A DNA stretch of 64,000 bases from UBA7867 sp964579205 (GCA_964579205.1 CAZOFH010000002.1:1-64000); one strand, 5' to 3'. Positions 24,280 to 33,988 are shown, counted from the first letter of the stretch. Notes: generated by a model from the letters alone, not told the origin. Made by a program: numbers and translations.

Positions 24280-25170
24280 ATGGAAAAATTGAGAGATGAA
24301 GAATTTATTATCAATGAGCCAGTACAGCACTTGCAGACCAATCTGCTGTCTGCTGTAGTTATGGAGTTGGGGAGCAAGGACAAGTTTTTTGGTTTGATGC
24401 AGCAAGAGCAGGCTTTTATTACAAAAAAAATGGCGCAGAGGCGTCAGAATATCCGTGTCAACCGTGATGCGATGGCTGGTGTTCTCGACAATGCCACCGT
24501 GCAGGGGTTGTACGATATGGGCGAGATTGGGTGGAGTCAGGCGATTACTCTTGACCACTTTACCACACTTTGCCGCGAGGACCAAGAGGAAATTATCGGG
24601 CTAATAGATCACGACATTGACAAGTTGTTGGACAAGTATCAGGAGACGAATGCCTGTATGGCGATGATGATGGCTACCTTTGATTCGGCGAATATTATGG
24701 CAGTCACCGCTTTGCAAAATGCTCAGACTATGGCTCTGCCAAAGTCAAAGGTGGCTACCCTATCGAGGGACGAATTGGACGATGTGCTGGTGAATAATTA
24801 TATCGAGCATAAGCAAAAATTCGACAAATGCTTTACCTCAATGGAGACCCTGATTCGCGGTGAAGATTGCGCAATATACGCTGCCAACGACTTGCGCAAG
24901 CGCACCGCTCGCGAACTGGTGACTACAGCCCACTATGTCGATATGTGCTGTATGATTACCCACGGCACGGCGTGCAATCACGTCCGCAGTATTATGGGTA
25001 TGGTCAAGTATGGCAGTCTGCCTCGCGACACTATCAACCACATTGCCGAGTGCAAACTCAAGTACGATATGCGCCTATTCGACGATGTAATGGAGATATC
25101 TAGCGGGCGCGGGCGCTCTGACTTGATTGTCATAGATGACACCGAACGCGAAATGCAAAAATCTGCCTAA
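24280..25170 (+). CDS. Unknown family, tandem paralogue 3 (296 aa)
   Basis: Third member: QAFITKKMAQRRQNI...NRDAM, IGWSQAITLDHFTTL, NIMAVTALQNAQTM, KYGSLPRDTI and the terminal SDLIVIDD motif. Closer to paralogue 1 than to paralogue 2. The start is ATG 24280, with GAGGAG 7 nt upstream; the longer frame from 24217 crosses the promoter. No membrane helices. Followed by an A-rich tandem repeat and a terminator. Confidence 0.75.
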   Translation: MEKLRDEEFIINEPVQHLQTNLLSAVVMELGSKDKFFGLMQQEQAFITKKMAQRRQNIRVNRDAMAGVLDNATVQGLYDMGEIGWSQAITLDHFTTLCREDQEEIIGLIDHDIDKLLDKYQETNACMAMMMATFDSANIMAVTALQNAQTMALPKSKVATLSRDELDDVLVNNYIEHKQKFDKCFTSMETLIRGEDCAIYAANDLRKRTARELVTTAHYVDMCCMITHGTACNHVRSIMGMVKYGSLPRDTINHIAECKLKYDMRLFDDVMEISSGRGRSDLIVIDDTEREMQKSA

Positions 25171-25201
25171 TCGCGATGATTTTCGGCACCTTTGTAGTAA
25201 A

Positions 25202-25276
25202 AATGTAAACTTATCAAAAAAATGTATACCAAAAAATGTAATCAAAAAAGAATTTAATCAAAAAAATGTAAACCAA
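25202..25276 (+). repeat. Degenerate A-rich tandem repeat
   Basis: About five imperfect units of the form ATGTAAACYTATCAAAAAA, with unit length drifting between 12 and 18 bp. No coding potential; probable slippage product. Confidence 0.5.
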
Positions 25277-25277
25277 G

Positions 25278-25303
25278 ACGCTACTTTCGGGTGGCGTTTT
25301 TTG
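25278..25303 (+). terminator. Terminator of paralogue 3
   Basis: ACGCTAC, loop TTTCG, GGTGGCGT, followed by TTTTT. Confidence 0.7.
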
Positions 25304-25383
25304 TTTGGGGGAATAGGGTAGGCGAGCCTTACTCAATCCGTCCCATTGCGCGAGATATGGTGGTCGGGTGGCAAAGGGGGGGG

Positions 25384-26151
25384 TTATGCGAATATAATCG
25401 TCAGCACACCGATGACTATTAGGTACGGCACAAAATAGATGAGGTTGATTTTTTTGACGATTTTTTTCATAATCACTAGCCCGAGGAGTGCGGAGAGAAA
25501 TGCGGTAATAGTAGAGCAAATCACGCCCCAAATGTCGATATTTTCAAAAGCGGTGGAAAAATCGCAAAAAATCAACTGATACACTAGGCTAGCGAGGATA
25601 ATTGGGATGCTCATCAAAAAACTAAAATCCAGCGCAGTTTGGCGTTCAGCCCCCGCGACTAGACCAAATGATAGCGTAGTGCCGCTCCTGCTGAGCCCGG
25701 GGAAAATCGCCAGCGCCTGACTGATGCCCATAATGGTCACATTGCGGTAGTTGAGCGGCTGCGGATTGCGATTTTTGTTTGTGCAGTACACCGCCAGCCC
25801 CAAAAACAGCGCCGATATCAAAAAGCCGACCCCCACGAATACCAGATTATCAAAAGTTGTGTCAATAAAACTACCCAATAGCAGCACAAAAATCACCGCA
25901 GGTATGGTGGCGACGACTAGATATTTGTTCATCCGACATAGTGGGTGCGTAATGAGGTATAGGAGAGTCTTTCTGTAATATATGATGACCGCCAGCAGGG
26001 TGGCGCAATGCAGCAGCACATTGAGAAAAACGAGGTCGCACGAAATGCCAAAGAATTTTTCTACCAGCACTAGATGCCCGCTCGACGAAATCGGCAAAAA
26101 TTCCGTGATGCCTTGCACCAGCCCCAAAAATATCAATACAAGTATGTCCAT
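25384..26151 (-). CDS. uppP: Undecaprenyl-diphosphatase (UppP/BacA)
   Basis: A 255-residue polytopic membrane enzyme that recycles the cell-wall lipid carrier by dephosphorylating undecaprenyl pyrophosphate; extra copies give bacitracin resistance. Both family signatures are present: QGITEFLPISSSGHL (about 14-28) and FPGLSRSGTT (about 150-160). Length is normal for the family. ATG 26151 follows AAAGGGA. It is divergent from era and convergent with the paralogue cluster. Confidence 0.95.
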   Translation of the reverse strand: MDILVLIFLGLVQGITEFLPISSSGHLVLVEKFFGISCDLVFLNVLLHCATLLAVIIYYRKTLLYLITHPLCRMNKYLVVATIPAVIFVLLLGSFIDTTFDNLVFVGVGFLISALFLGLAVYCTNKNRNPQPLNYRNVTIMGISQALAIFPGLSRSGTTLSFGLVAGAERQTALDFSFLMSIPIILASLVYQLIFCDFSTAFENIDIWGVICSTITAFLSALLGLVIMKKIVKKINLIYFVPYLIVIGVLTIIFA

Positions 26152-26237
26152 TTTGTCCCTTTTTACCTCATTTTTTGATTATTATATACCTTTTGCGCAT
26201 CAAAAATACTAGATTTTATTTTGACGGCTGAAAAAAG

Positions 26238-26266
26238 TTGATAAAAATTTTATTTTTTGTTATACT
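26238..26266 (+). promoter_or_regulatory. Promoter of era
   Basis: TTGATA (26238-26243), 17-bp spacer, TATACT (26261-26266). Confidence 0.65.
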
Positions 26267-26308
26267 TTGAATGTGAGAAAAACTCGATGAATTTTGACAG
26301 GAGGAATT

Positions 26309-27196
26309 ATGGCTTTTAGATCAGGTTTTGTCGCCGTAGTCGGCAAGCCCAACGTGGGCAAATCTACGCTCATCAATGCCCTCATCGGCAAAAAAGTGAG
26401 TATCGTCAGCCCCAAGGCGCAGACTACGAGGAATAAGATAATGGGGGTGTGGAATACGCCTAACGAACAGGTGATTTTTATCGACACCCCGGGCATCCAC
26501 AAGGCAAAAAACAACCTCGACAAATATATGCAGGACGCGATTTCGTCGGCTACTGCCGATGTCGATTTGCTGCTGTATGTGATGGACGGGAGCAAGGATT
26601 TTGCCGAGGATGATATCAGGAATTTAAAGGGCTACTGCGGGCAAGAATATCCTGTGTTTGTAGTGGTCAACAAGGTCGATTTGGGCGATTACGTTAGTAT
26701 TTATCCGCGGCTAGCAAAACTAAACGAAATCGCTGGGATTACCGAGATTTTTGGCGTTTCTGCACTAAAAGAAAAAAATCTCGACGACCTAAAGAGCGCG
26801 ATTTTGAGTAAACTTTCCGACGATATAAAGTACTTTCCAGATGACGAGTTTACCGACAAGAGTCTAGAATTTCGCGTGGCTGAGACTATAAGAGAAAAGA
26901 TGCTGTGGGCGCTGAGCGATGAGGTGCCGCACGGTGTCGGGGTGGTGGTCGAGCGGATTGACACCACGACCCCTAGTATCAAAATTAATGCGACGATATA
27001 TTGCGAGCGCGAGTCGCACAAGAATATTATTGTTGGGGCAAAAGGTGCTGGGATAAAAGAACTCGGCACAAAATCTAGGCTCGCGATAGAAAAAATGCTA
27101 GGCAAACCTGTTTATCTTGATTTGTTTGTCAAAGTGAAACAAAATTGGCGCAATCGTGTCAATTTGGATGAGTTTGGCTACGGGCAAGACGGCTAA
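26309..27196 (+). CDS. era: GTPase Era
   Basis: A 295-residue ribosome-assembly GTPase that binds the 3' end of 16S rRNA. G1 GKPNVGKST (12-20), G3 DTPGIHK and G4 NKVD are present; the C-terminal KH domain includes IIVGAKGAGIKELGTKSR, the GXXG-type RNA-binding loop. ATG 26309 follows GGAGG at 4 nt. Followed by yqzL and recO, the usual Firmicute order. Confidence 0.95.
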   Translation: MAFRSGFVAVVGKPNVGKSTLINALIGKKVSIVSPKAQTTRNKIMGVWNTPNEQVIFIDTPGIHKAKNNLDKYMQDAISSATADVDLLLYVMDGSKDFAEDDIRNLKGYCGQEYPVFVVVNKVDLGDYVSIYPRLAKLNEIAGITEIFGVSALKEKNLDDLKSAILSKLSDDIKYFPDDEFTDKSLEFRVAETIREKMLWALSDEVPHGVGVVVERIDTTTPSIKINATIYCERESHKNIIVGAKGAGIKELGTKSRLAIEKMLGKPVYLDLFVKVKQNWRNRVNLDEFGYGQDG

Positions 27197-27248
27197 TTTG
27201 GGTAATAATTATCCCTCGAGGTGTATACAATAACGCCTAGAGGTGATT

Positions 27249-27419
27249 ATGAGCAAAAAGAATAAAAAGATGGACGGTGAAAATATGGATATCAGAGATT
27301 TGGCGTGGAAGAATTTTATGGAGACGGGCGAAATCGGGGCGTATATGTTTTACAAAAAATTAAGTGAGGATGACAATGCGAGAATTGATAACGCAGGGGA
27401 TTGTGCTAAAGGCGATTGA
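27249..27419 (+). CDS. yqzL: YqzL-like small protein
   Basis: A 56-residue frame below the usual ORF cut-off. Its core (LAWKNFMETGEIGAYMFYKKL, given here as residues 18-38) fits the small YqzL family, whose Bacillus member lies at exactly this place between era and recO. GAGGTG lies 4 nt before ATG 27249. The 3' part overlaps the start of recO by 44 bp in another frame, suggesting translational coupling. Function of the family is unknown. Confidence 0.75.
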   Translation: MSKKNKKMDGENMDIRDLAWKNFMETGEIGAYMFYKKLSEDDNARIDNAGDCAKGD

Positions 27420-28110
27420 TTATGGCGAAAAAGACAAAATAATCAGCATTTTCACTGCAGAAAAGGGGCGAGTGAGTGCCATTCTCAAAGGGGTGCGGAG
27501 AGTCACCTCCCGTCTGAAATACGCGAGCCAGCCTTTTTGTTATGCCAATTTTTCGCTGTCGGGGCGTACCGAATTGCTGACCGTTACCGATGTCAGCGAA
27601 ATAACCAACTTTTTTGACATTACGCAGAGTTATGCAAAGATGATTTGCGGAAGTGCGATGCTCGAAATGGTGGACAATGCCGTCGCTCTCGACGAGCCTG
27701 ATCCTATACTTTTTGAGGCGCTGCGCCGCGCTCTAGGGCTGCTATCCGATACCGATATTAGCCCCGATTTGGTGCTGATGCGCTTTGCAATCGGGCTATT
27801 CAAGGTGTCGGGGTACGCGATGAACCTCAAGACCTGTCACGTGTGTGGCAAGCCTCTCAATCAAGACAAAGTCGTCTTTGACCTAGATGCGGGGCAGTTT
27901 TGCTGCTACAAATGCCCTGTGCCCAAATACATAACCGTTTCGCCACGCGCGATGGAAATTATCCAAAAAATCGCCCGAATGCCACTATCCGAACTAGAGG
28001 ATATCTTTGTAATGGAGGAGGAGGCGACCGAGTTTCGCAAAATCGTCCGCGCCAACTTTGATTTGCGTTTTGGCGTAAAGTTGCGTAGTCTAGACCACTC
28101 TTTATCATAA
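27376..28110 (+). CDS. recO: DNA repair protein RecO
   Basis: A 244-residue recombination mediator that works with RecF/RecR to load RecA on ssDNA. The N-terminal OB-fold begins ITQGIVLKAIDYGEKDKIISIFT, described by residues 4-26, and the C-terminal part has the four-cysteine zinc finger (CHVCG...CCYKC). ATG 27376 is chosen because GAGG lies 6 nt upstream and family members begin just before the GIVL motif; GTG 27364 and ATG 27370 are alternatives. Overlaps yqzL. Confidence 0.9.
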   Translation: MRELITQGIVLKAIDYGEKDKIISIFTAEKGRVSAILKGVRRVTSRLKYASQPFCYANFSLSGRTELLTVTDVSEITNFFDITQSYAKMICGSAMLEMVDNAVALDEPDPILFEALRRALGLLSDTDISPDLVLMRFAIGLFKVSGYAMNLKTCHVCGKPLNQDKVVFDLDAGQFCCYKCPVPKYITVSPRAMEIIQKIARMPLSELEDIFVMEEEATEFRKIVRANFDLRFGVKLRSLDHSLS

Positions 28111-28305
28111 TAGGGTATGGTGCTCAATTTTTTACCTGTCCTTTGCCTATAATATGCTACAATCCAGTGCATTTTCTTTTTGGGGTATTACTGCCTCAAA
28201 AATCTCAAATTTTTGTTTCGGCTCGGCAATGGGGCGGCTGATTTTTGTGGGTACTTTGGATAGTGAAATGCACCTTTCAGTAGGGCAAAAGCAACAAAAA
28301 AAGGA

Positions 28306-29394
28306 CTAGTCATAGCCCATTTTTGCGGTAGGGGTCTCCGCATTTTTGCGGTATTTTAGGATGATAGCCATTATGCGCTGCAGGCTGTCCGTCGGGGTGG
28401 CGAATTTGTTCGCCGCGCGTATAGCAGGAGCCGTTTTGATGAGTTTTGCGAATAGTTCTATCAGTTTTTCGTCACTCATCTCGGGCTCGAGCATAGTAAT
28501 AGCGTATCCCTTTTTCTCAAAATAAAGGGCGTTTTGCTCTTGGTCACCGCGTGAACCTCGGTGCAGCGGGATGATGAGCATCGGTATGCCATAACTGAGT
28601 AACTCGTACAGGGCGTTGCTGCCGCCGCGTGTGATAGCAAGGTCACAAATGCTCATAATGAGGGGGAGTTCGTCGCTAAATTCTAGCGGATGATAGCCGT
28701 CTTTTTTGATATTGGTCATCTTACCTTTGCCCGTCAGGTGGATGATTTGGTGCGTTTTGAGTAGGTAGTCGAGGTTTCGGCATACCGCGTCATTGATGCT
28801 TTGCGCGCCTTGACTGCCGCCTAACACTAGGCAAATAGGCTTGAGCGAGTTGACGTTTAGTTTTTGTCTCAAACGCTGCTTTTGCGCATCGGTAAAGTCT
28901 TTTTTGGCGAATGGCGACCCGACAAATACTCCGTTATTGAGAGTGTCGGCGGTTTCTCTAAAAGTGGTGCAAACGGCGCAACAATGTCTGCTGCCCAACT
29001 TGTTGGCTAGCCCCATAGTGTAGTCGCTCTCGTGGCAGATGATCGGGATATTTAGTTTTTTGCCCGCCTGAGTCACAGGGAGTGCGACATAGCCGCCTTT
29101 GCTAAAAATTATGTCGGGCTTGAGGGATGCGAGCAGTTTTTTCGCCTCACGCTTGCCGCGATGCATTTTGAATGGAATCAGCAAATTTTGGGGACTAAGA
29201 CTGCGTAAAAGTCGTACAGTGGTCACTGCATAGTATTGGATTTCGGGGTAGGCTGAGACGAATTTTTGCTCTAGCCCACTGTCGCTACCTATGTAGATTA
29301 TTCGGTCAAAATGCTCCCGAAGATAGGGCACGAGAGCGAGATTGGGGATAATATGACCAGCAGTTCCGCCGCCAGTTAGGACGATAGTAGACAT
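28306..29394 (-). CDS. murG: UDP-GlcNAc:lipid I GlcNAc transferase MurG
   Basis: A 362-residue GT-B glycosyltransferase that converts lipid I to lipid II at the inner face of the membrane. Signatures: GGGTAGHIIPNLAL at the N-terminus, KGGYVALPV, CHESDYTMG, LGGSQGAQSIND and the donor-site ITRGGSNALYELLSYGIP. ATG 29394 (MSTIVLTGGG) is preferred to the TTG two codons earlier. It is isolated from the mur/fts cluster. It is divergent from the topoisomerase operon. Confidence 0.9.
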   Translation of the reverse strand: MSTIVLTGGGTAGHIIPNLALVPYLREHFDRIIYIGSDSGLEQKFVSAYPEIQYYAVTTVRLLRSLSPQNLLIPFKMHRGKREAKKLLASLKPDIIFSKGGYVALPVTQAGKKLNIPIICHESDYTMGLANKLGSRHCCAVCTTFRETADTLNNGVFVGSPFAKKDFTDAQKQRLRQKLNVNSLKPICLVLGGSQGAQSINDAVCRNLDYLLKTHQIIHLTGKGKMTNIKKDGYHPLEFSDELPLIMSICDLAITRGGSNALYELLSYGIPMLIIPLHRGSRGDQEQNALYFEKKGYAITMLEPEMSDEKLIELFAKLIKTAPAIRAANKFATPTDSLQRIMAIILKYRKNAETPTAKMGYD

Positions 29395-29557
29395 ACGCAA
29401 AAATTCCTTTTTTTGATATCATTATGTGTGAAAATGCCTCAAAATATGCTTTTTTATGCGAAATTATCAAAAAAATTTTATAAAATTGTTAAAATTGGTT
29501 TTTTATTTTTGCGAATTTGTGTTAGAATAATGTTAAATTTTAAAAGGGAGATTTATT

Positions 29558-31516
29558 TTGTCTAAGGAATATGATTCAAAAGATATAGTAGTTTTGGAGG
29601 GGTTGGATGCCGTTCGTATGCGTCCCGGTATGTATATCGGTACAACGGGTACCAAAGGTCTGCACCACCTCTTGTGGGAGATTGTCGACAACAGTGTGGA
29701 CGAAATTGCTAACGGTCACGGCGACACAATTACTGTTACGCTAGAAGAGGATGGTAGTGCGCAGGTAGAGGATAACGGCCGTGGTATTCCTGTGGACATC
29801 CACCCGCAGATGAAAGTCAGCGGTGTCGAGGTCGTGTTTACCCAACTCCACGCTGGTGGAAAATTTGAGAGCGACAATTACAAATTCAGTGGTGGTTTGC
29901 ACGGGGTAGGTGCGTCGGTGGCAAACGCTTTGTCACGCTGGCTGAGCGTTACCGTTTATCGTGAGGGCTACGAGTACGAGATGCAGTTTGAGAGTCGCGG
30001 CTCGGGTAAGAATATCAAGAGTGGTGTGCCTGTCGCTCCGCTCAAAAAGGTCGGCAAGACTACTCGTCAAGGGTCGCTAGTGCGGTTTATGCCTGATGAC
30101 CGCGTGTTTGAGGATATCAACTTTGACCTCGAAACAGTGTCAAAGAGACTGCGTGAGATTGCCTTTTTAAATAAAGGTATCCGCATCATTCTCATTGACG
30201 AGCGTAGGCTAACCAATGGCGAACCGCTCACGTTTGAGTTTAAATACGACGGCGGACTGGCAGATTTTGTCAAGTATCTCAACGAAAACAAGAGCGTAGA
30301 ACACGCAAAGCCGATTTATTTTGAGGCAAAGAGCGACTTGTGCCAGATTGAGTGTGCGATGCAGTACACCAATGGTTATACCGAAAACACTTTTAGTTAT
30401 GTAAACAACATCCCGACTAGCGAGGGTGGTACTCACGAGGCGGGGCTAAAATCTGCCTTGACCAAAGCCTTGACCGAACTCGGCAAAAAGGCTGGATTTA
30501 TCAAGGACAAAGACCCTGCTCTCACGGGCGAGGACTTTAGAGAAGGGCTGACCACCGTGCTGGCTGTCAAGATGCGGAATGTGCAGTTTGAGGGGCAGAC
30601 CAAGACAAAACTCGGTAATACCGAGATAAAGCCTGAGGTAGATGCGCTCAGTTATCAAAAATTGATGGAGTTTTTTGACAAGGGCGCCAACAAGCAAATT
30701 CTCGAACTCGCAGTAGGCAAGGCAAAGCAGGCTGCAAAAGTGCGCGAGGCTGCGAGGAAAGCAAAGGAGATTACTCGTGCCAAAAACAGCATCGAGAATA
30801 GCAACCTTATCGGGAAACTCAGCAGTTGTAGTGGTAGAAAGCCTGAGCAAAACGAACTCTTTATCGTAGAGGGTGAAAGTGCGGGCGGTAGTGCAAAACA
30901 GGCTCGTGACAGGTCTTTTCAGGCGATTTTGGCTCTGAGAGGTAAACCGCTAAATGCCGAGAAAAAGAGGCTCGCGCAGATTTTGGCGAACGAAGAAATC
31001 AGGACAATTATTAGCGCTTTAGGTACGGGTATCGGCGAGGACTTTAATATATCCAACCTAAAATATCACAAGGTCATCATCCTCAGTGATGCCGACCAAG
31101 ACGGTGCGCACATCCGCGCGATTTTGGCGACATTCTTTTTCCGCTATATGCGAGAGTTGATACTCAATGGGCACCTATATGTAGGGTTGCCACCATTGTA
31201 CAAGGTGTCAAAACGCGACCAAGTAGAGTATGTGTATTCTGACGCGGAATTGCCTGACGCAATCGCGAGGATGGGCAAGGGCTATGCAATTCAGCGCTAC
31301 AAAGGTCTAGGTGAGATGAACCCTGAGCAACTTTGGGACACTACTATGGACCCTGCCAAGAGGTCGCTGATGCGTGTGACACTCGACGATGTGGCGAATG
31401 CAGAATTGATGATTACCACTCTGATGGGCGACAATATCGAGGCGCGCAAGGCGTACATTAGCGAATATGCCAACTTTAATAAAGAAGAAACTTTTGTAGG
31501 CAAGAAAGAGGCGTAG
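29558..31516 (+). CDS. Type IIA DNA topoisomerase subunit B (ParE-like; gyrase B possible)
   Basis: A 652-residue GHKL ATPase/Toprim protein. EGLDAVRMRPGMYIG (about 12-26), the ATP-site motifs DNSVDE and NGRGIPVD, GGLHGVGAS, the Toprim motif VEGESAGGSAKQARDR and DADQDGAHIR are intact. Start is a TTG (29558) with GGGAG 7 nt upstream; no in-frame ATG fits. The LHHLLWEIVDN and VVFTQLHAGGKF wording and the ParC-like partner favour topoisomerase IV, but ParE and GyrB are hard to separate by eye. First gene of a two-gene operon. Confidence 0.85.
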   Translation: MSKEYDSKDIVVLEGLDAVRMRPGMYIGTTGTKGLHHLLWEIVDNSVDEIANGHGDTITVTLEEDGSAQVEDNGRGIPVDIHPQMKVSGVEVVFTQLHAGGKFESDNYKFSGGLHGVGASVANALSRWLSVTVYREGYEYEMQFESRGSGKNIKSGVPVAPLKKVGKTTRQGSLVRFMPDDRVFEDINFDLETVSKRLREIAFLNKGIRIILIDERRLTNGEPLTFEFKYDGGLADFVKYLNENKSVEHAKPIYFEAKSDLCQIECAMQYTNGYTENTFSYVNNIPTSEGGTHEAGLKSALTKALTELGKKAGFIKDKDPALTGEDFREGLTTVLAVKMRNVQFEGQTKTKLGNTEIKPEVDALSYQKLMEFFDKGANKQILELAVGKAKQAAKVREAARKAKEITRAKNSIENSNLIGKLSSCSGRKPEQNELFIVEGESAGGSAKQARDRSFQAILALRGKPLNAEKKRLAQILANEEIRTIISALGTGIGEDFNISNLKYHKVIILSDADQDGAHIRAILATFFFRYMRELILNGHLYVGLPPLYKVSKRDQVEYVYSDAELPDAIARMGKGYAIQRYKGLGEMNPEQLWDTTMDPAKRSLMRVTLDDVANAELMITTLMGDNIEARKAYISEYANFNKEETFVGKKEA

Positions 31517-31526
31517 GAGGATAAAA

Positions 31527-33983
31527 TTGAGTAAAGAAATAGAAAAAGACAAGCCAGCAAAATCGGCTAAAAAAGAGCAACTCGCGTCTAGTGGGGCGAT
31601 TATCGAGAGAAGCCTCGACGAAGTGCTACACATCAGTATGATTCCGTATAGTGAATGCGTTATCCTCGACCGTGCGTTGCCTCGAGTGGAGGACGGGCTA
31701 AAGCCCGTGCAGAGAAGAATACTGTATGATATGCTCACCTTGGGGCTAGAGCCTGACAAACCTTTCAAAAAATCTGCCCGTATCGTGGGTGACTGCTTGG
31801 GTAAGTATCACCCTCATGGCGATACTTCGGTATATGATGCGATGGTGCGTATGGCGCAGCCGCACAATATGCGTGAGATTTTGGTGCAAGGTCACGGCAA
31901 CTTCGGTAGTAATGACGGAGACTGTGCTGCTGCGATGCGTTATACCGAGGCGAGACTGGCTCCACTTGCGCTAGAACTACTGCGTGATTTGGACAAAGAC
32001 ACTGTCCGCTGGAGTCTCAACTTTGACGACACTATCAAAGAGCCTGATATGCTGCCAGGGCGTTTCCCAAACCTGCTAGTCAACGGTGCTAGTGGTATCG
32101 CGGTAGGACTGGCGACCAACATTCCGCCGCACAACCTAGGCGAGGTAATCGACGGCGTGGTCGCATACATCGACAACCCCAAAATTACCCTAAAACAAAT
32201 GATGAAGCACATCAAAGGTCCTGATTTTCCTACAGGTGGCTTGATGACTATTGACGAATTGCAAAAGGCGTACGAGACTGGTAAGGGCAAAATTATGATG
32301 ACTGCCAAGTACCATATCGAAGAGGGCAAAAACGACAAAAAGAATATCGTCATTACCGAACTGCCTTATCAGGTCAACAAGTCAAAATTGCTCCAAAACA
32401 TAGCAGAACTGAGCGAGGAAAAGGCGGGCATTCTCGCCGACATCGCCGAGGTGCGTGACGAGTCGGATAGGGAAGGTATGCGTGCAGTCATTTCTATCAA
32501 AAAAGACGGCAATGTCAATGCGGTATTAGAGCAACTGCTCAAGAGTACCGATATGCGCTGCAGTTTCGCTATCAATATGGTAGCAATCGCTGGGGGCAAA
32601 CCGCGCACCTTGGGGCTACTCGACATTATTTCGTACTATGTGGAGTATCAGCGCGAGATAATTTATCGCCGCAGCAAATACGACCTCGAGGTTGCAAAAG
32701 AGCGTAGTCACATTTTAGAGGGCTTGCTCATTGCTATCAAAAACATTGATGAAGTCGTCCGCATCATCAAAAAAGCTGTCTCTCCTGCTGATGCAAAGAT
32801 GAAGTTGAAGGACAAATTCTACCTGTCCGAGCGTCAGGCGCAAGCGATTTTGGATATGCGTCTAGCGAGATTGACTAGTCTCGAGGTAAACAAAATTACC
32901 GACGAACTCAAAGAACTCAAACTTTTGATAGAGAAACTAACCGCCATTGTCAAGAGCAAGGAATTGCAGTTTGGCATCGTGCGTGAGGAAATCTTGGAGA
33001 TAAAACGCAAGTACAAAAACCCTCGCCGCACCCAAATCGTGGGCGCTGATGAGGTGCTGGATATTGAGACGGTCAAGGTGGATGTCGCCGTACCTTTTGT
33101 GCTGGGGCTCACTGCGCAAGGTAATATCAAGGCGATGGACGCAAAGAGTTATCACAACGCCTCAAAGGACTTTAAGGATGGAGCGAGCCTCGCACAAGTG
33201 CATACCCAAATCCTCGAGGTCAAGAGCGACAGCGAGATTTTGGCATATACGAGCAAGGGCTACAGCATCCGCTTTAATATGGCAGATATCAAGCCGTGCA
33301 AATTCCGTGATAAGGGTGTCGTGCCGCAAGATGTCTTTATGGAATTGTCGGTCAACGAGCATATCGTGGGCTTTACTTTGGCAGAGTTTGAAGAGGAGGA
33401 AAAGAGGGAATTGCTCTTCTTTACCAAACTCGGCTTTGTCAAAAAGACAAATTACGGCGAGTACAACACTGTCAAGAGTTATTTGCAGGCTATCAAGGTG
33501 CGCGACGATGACGAGTTGATTGGCGTGACTTTTGAGGACGCTACCCAAGACCTCGTGTTCGTCACTGAGCAAGGGCAAGTTTTGCTCGCGACCAAGGATG
33601 ATGTGCCAGTGCAGGGGCGTGTCTCAGGTGGTGTACGTGGTGTCAGCCTGTATGACGGCGACAATCTCATTTACGCAAATATAACCAATGCAAAAGGCGA
33701 GGTGGTGATTGCGACCGAAAAAGGTCTCGGCAAGCGTGTCGTCAAGTCCCAAATTCCAAAGACTGCGAGATACCGCAAGGGTGTGAGATTGATTTTGCTC
33801 AACGCAGGCGATAAAGTCACATTCGCTGATTGCGTGAGCGAACCTAGCGAAATCGTGCTGGTGACCGACCTCGAAAACAAAGGCATCGCATCAGACAAGA
33901 TAAGTATCGTGCCTCGTGAGAAAAAAGGTGTCGCCATTCGCGGCGTCGGCAAAGTCATCACAGGCTTTGTAAACAAAAAATAA
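31527..33983 (+). CDS. Type IIA DNA topoisomerase subunit A (ParC-like; gyrase A possible)
   Basis: An 818-residue breakage-rejoining subunit. The catalytic tyrosine lies in AAMRYTEARL and the quinolone-region block is KKSARIVGDCLGKYHPHGD. LKPVQRRILYDM and the wording up to AMVRMAQP follow E. coli ParC more closely than GyrA (KPVHRRILY). A canonical GyrA box (QRRGGKG) is missing; the nearest stretch reads VSGGVRG. A decatenase role is therefore favoured. The C-terminal beta-pinwheel domain is present. TTG 31527 follows TAGGAGG at 6 nt and lies 10 nt after the B subunit. The first 20 residues are a Lys-rich extension. Confidence 0.85.
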   Translation: MSKEIEKDKPAKSAKKEQLASSGAIIERSLDEVLHISMIPYSECVILDRALPRVEDGLKPVQRRILYDMLTLGLEPDKPFKKSARIVGDCLGKYHPHGDTSVYDAMVRMAQPHNMREILVQGHGNFGSNDGDCAAAMRYTEARLAPLALELLRDLDKDTVRWSLNFDDTIKEPDMLPGRFPNLLVNGASGIAVGLATNIPPHNLGEVIDGVVAYIDNPKITLKQMMKHIKGPDFPTGGLMTIDELQKAYETGKGKIMMTAKYHIEEGKNDKKNIVITELPYQVNKSKLLQNIAELSEEKAGILADIAEVRDESDREGMRAVISIKKDGNVNAVLEQLLKSTDMRCSFAINMVAIAGGKPRTLGLLDIISYYVEYQREIIYRRSKYDLEVAKERSHILEGLLIAIKNIDEVVRIIKKAVSPADAKMKLKDKFYLSERQAQAILDMRLARLTSLEVNKITDELKELKLLIEKLTAIVKSKELQFGIVREEILEIKRKYKNPRRTQIVGADEVLDIETVKVDVAVPFVLGLTAQGNIKAMDAKSYHNASKDFKDGASLAQVHTQILEVKSDSEILAYTSKGYSIRFNMADIKPCKFRDKGVVPQDVFMELSVNEHIVGFTLAEFEEEEKRELLFFTKLGFVKKTNYGEYNTVKSYLQAIKVRDDDELIGVTFEDATQDLVFVTEQGQVLLATKDDVPVQGRVSGGVRGVSLYDGDNLIYANITNAKGEVVIATEKGLGKRVVKSQIPKTARYRKGVRLILLNAGDKVTFADCVSEPSEIVLVTDLENKGIASDKISIVPREKKGVAIRGVGKVITGFVNKK

Positions 33984-33988
33984 GATAT

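Noticed and set aside
28111..28305. Possible gene or RNA between recO and murG
   Set aside because: A TATAAT near 28151 has no convincing -35 and nothing coding follows.
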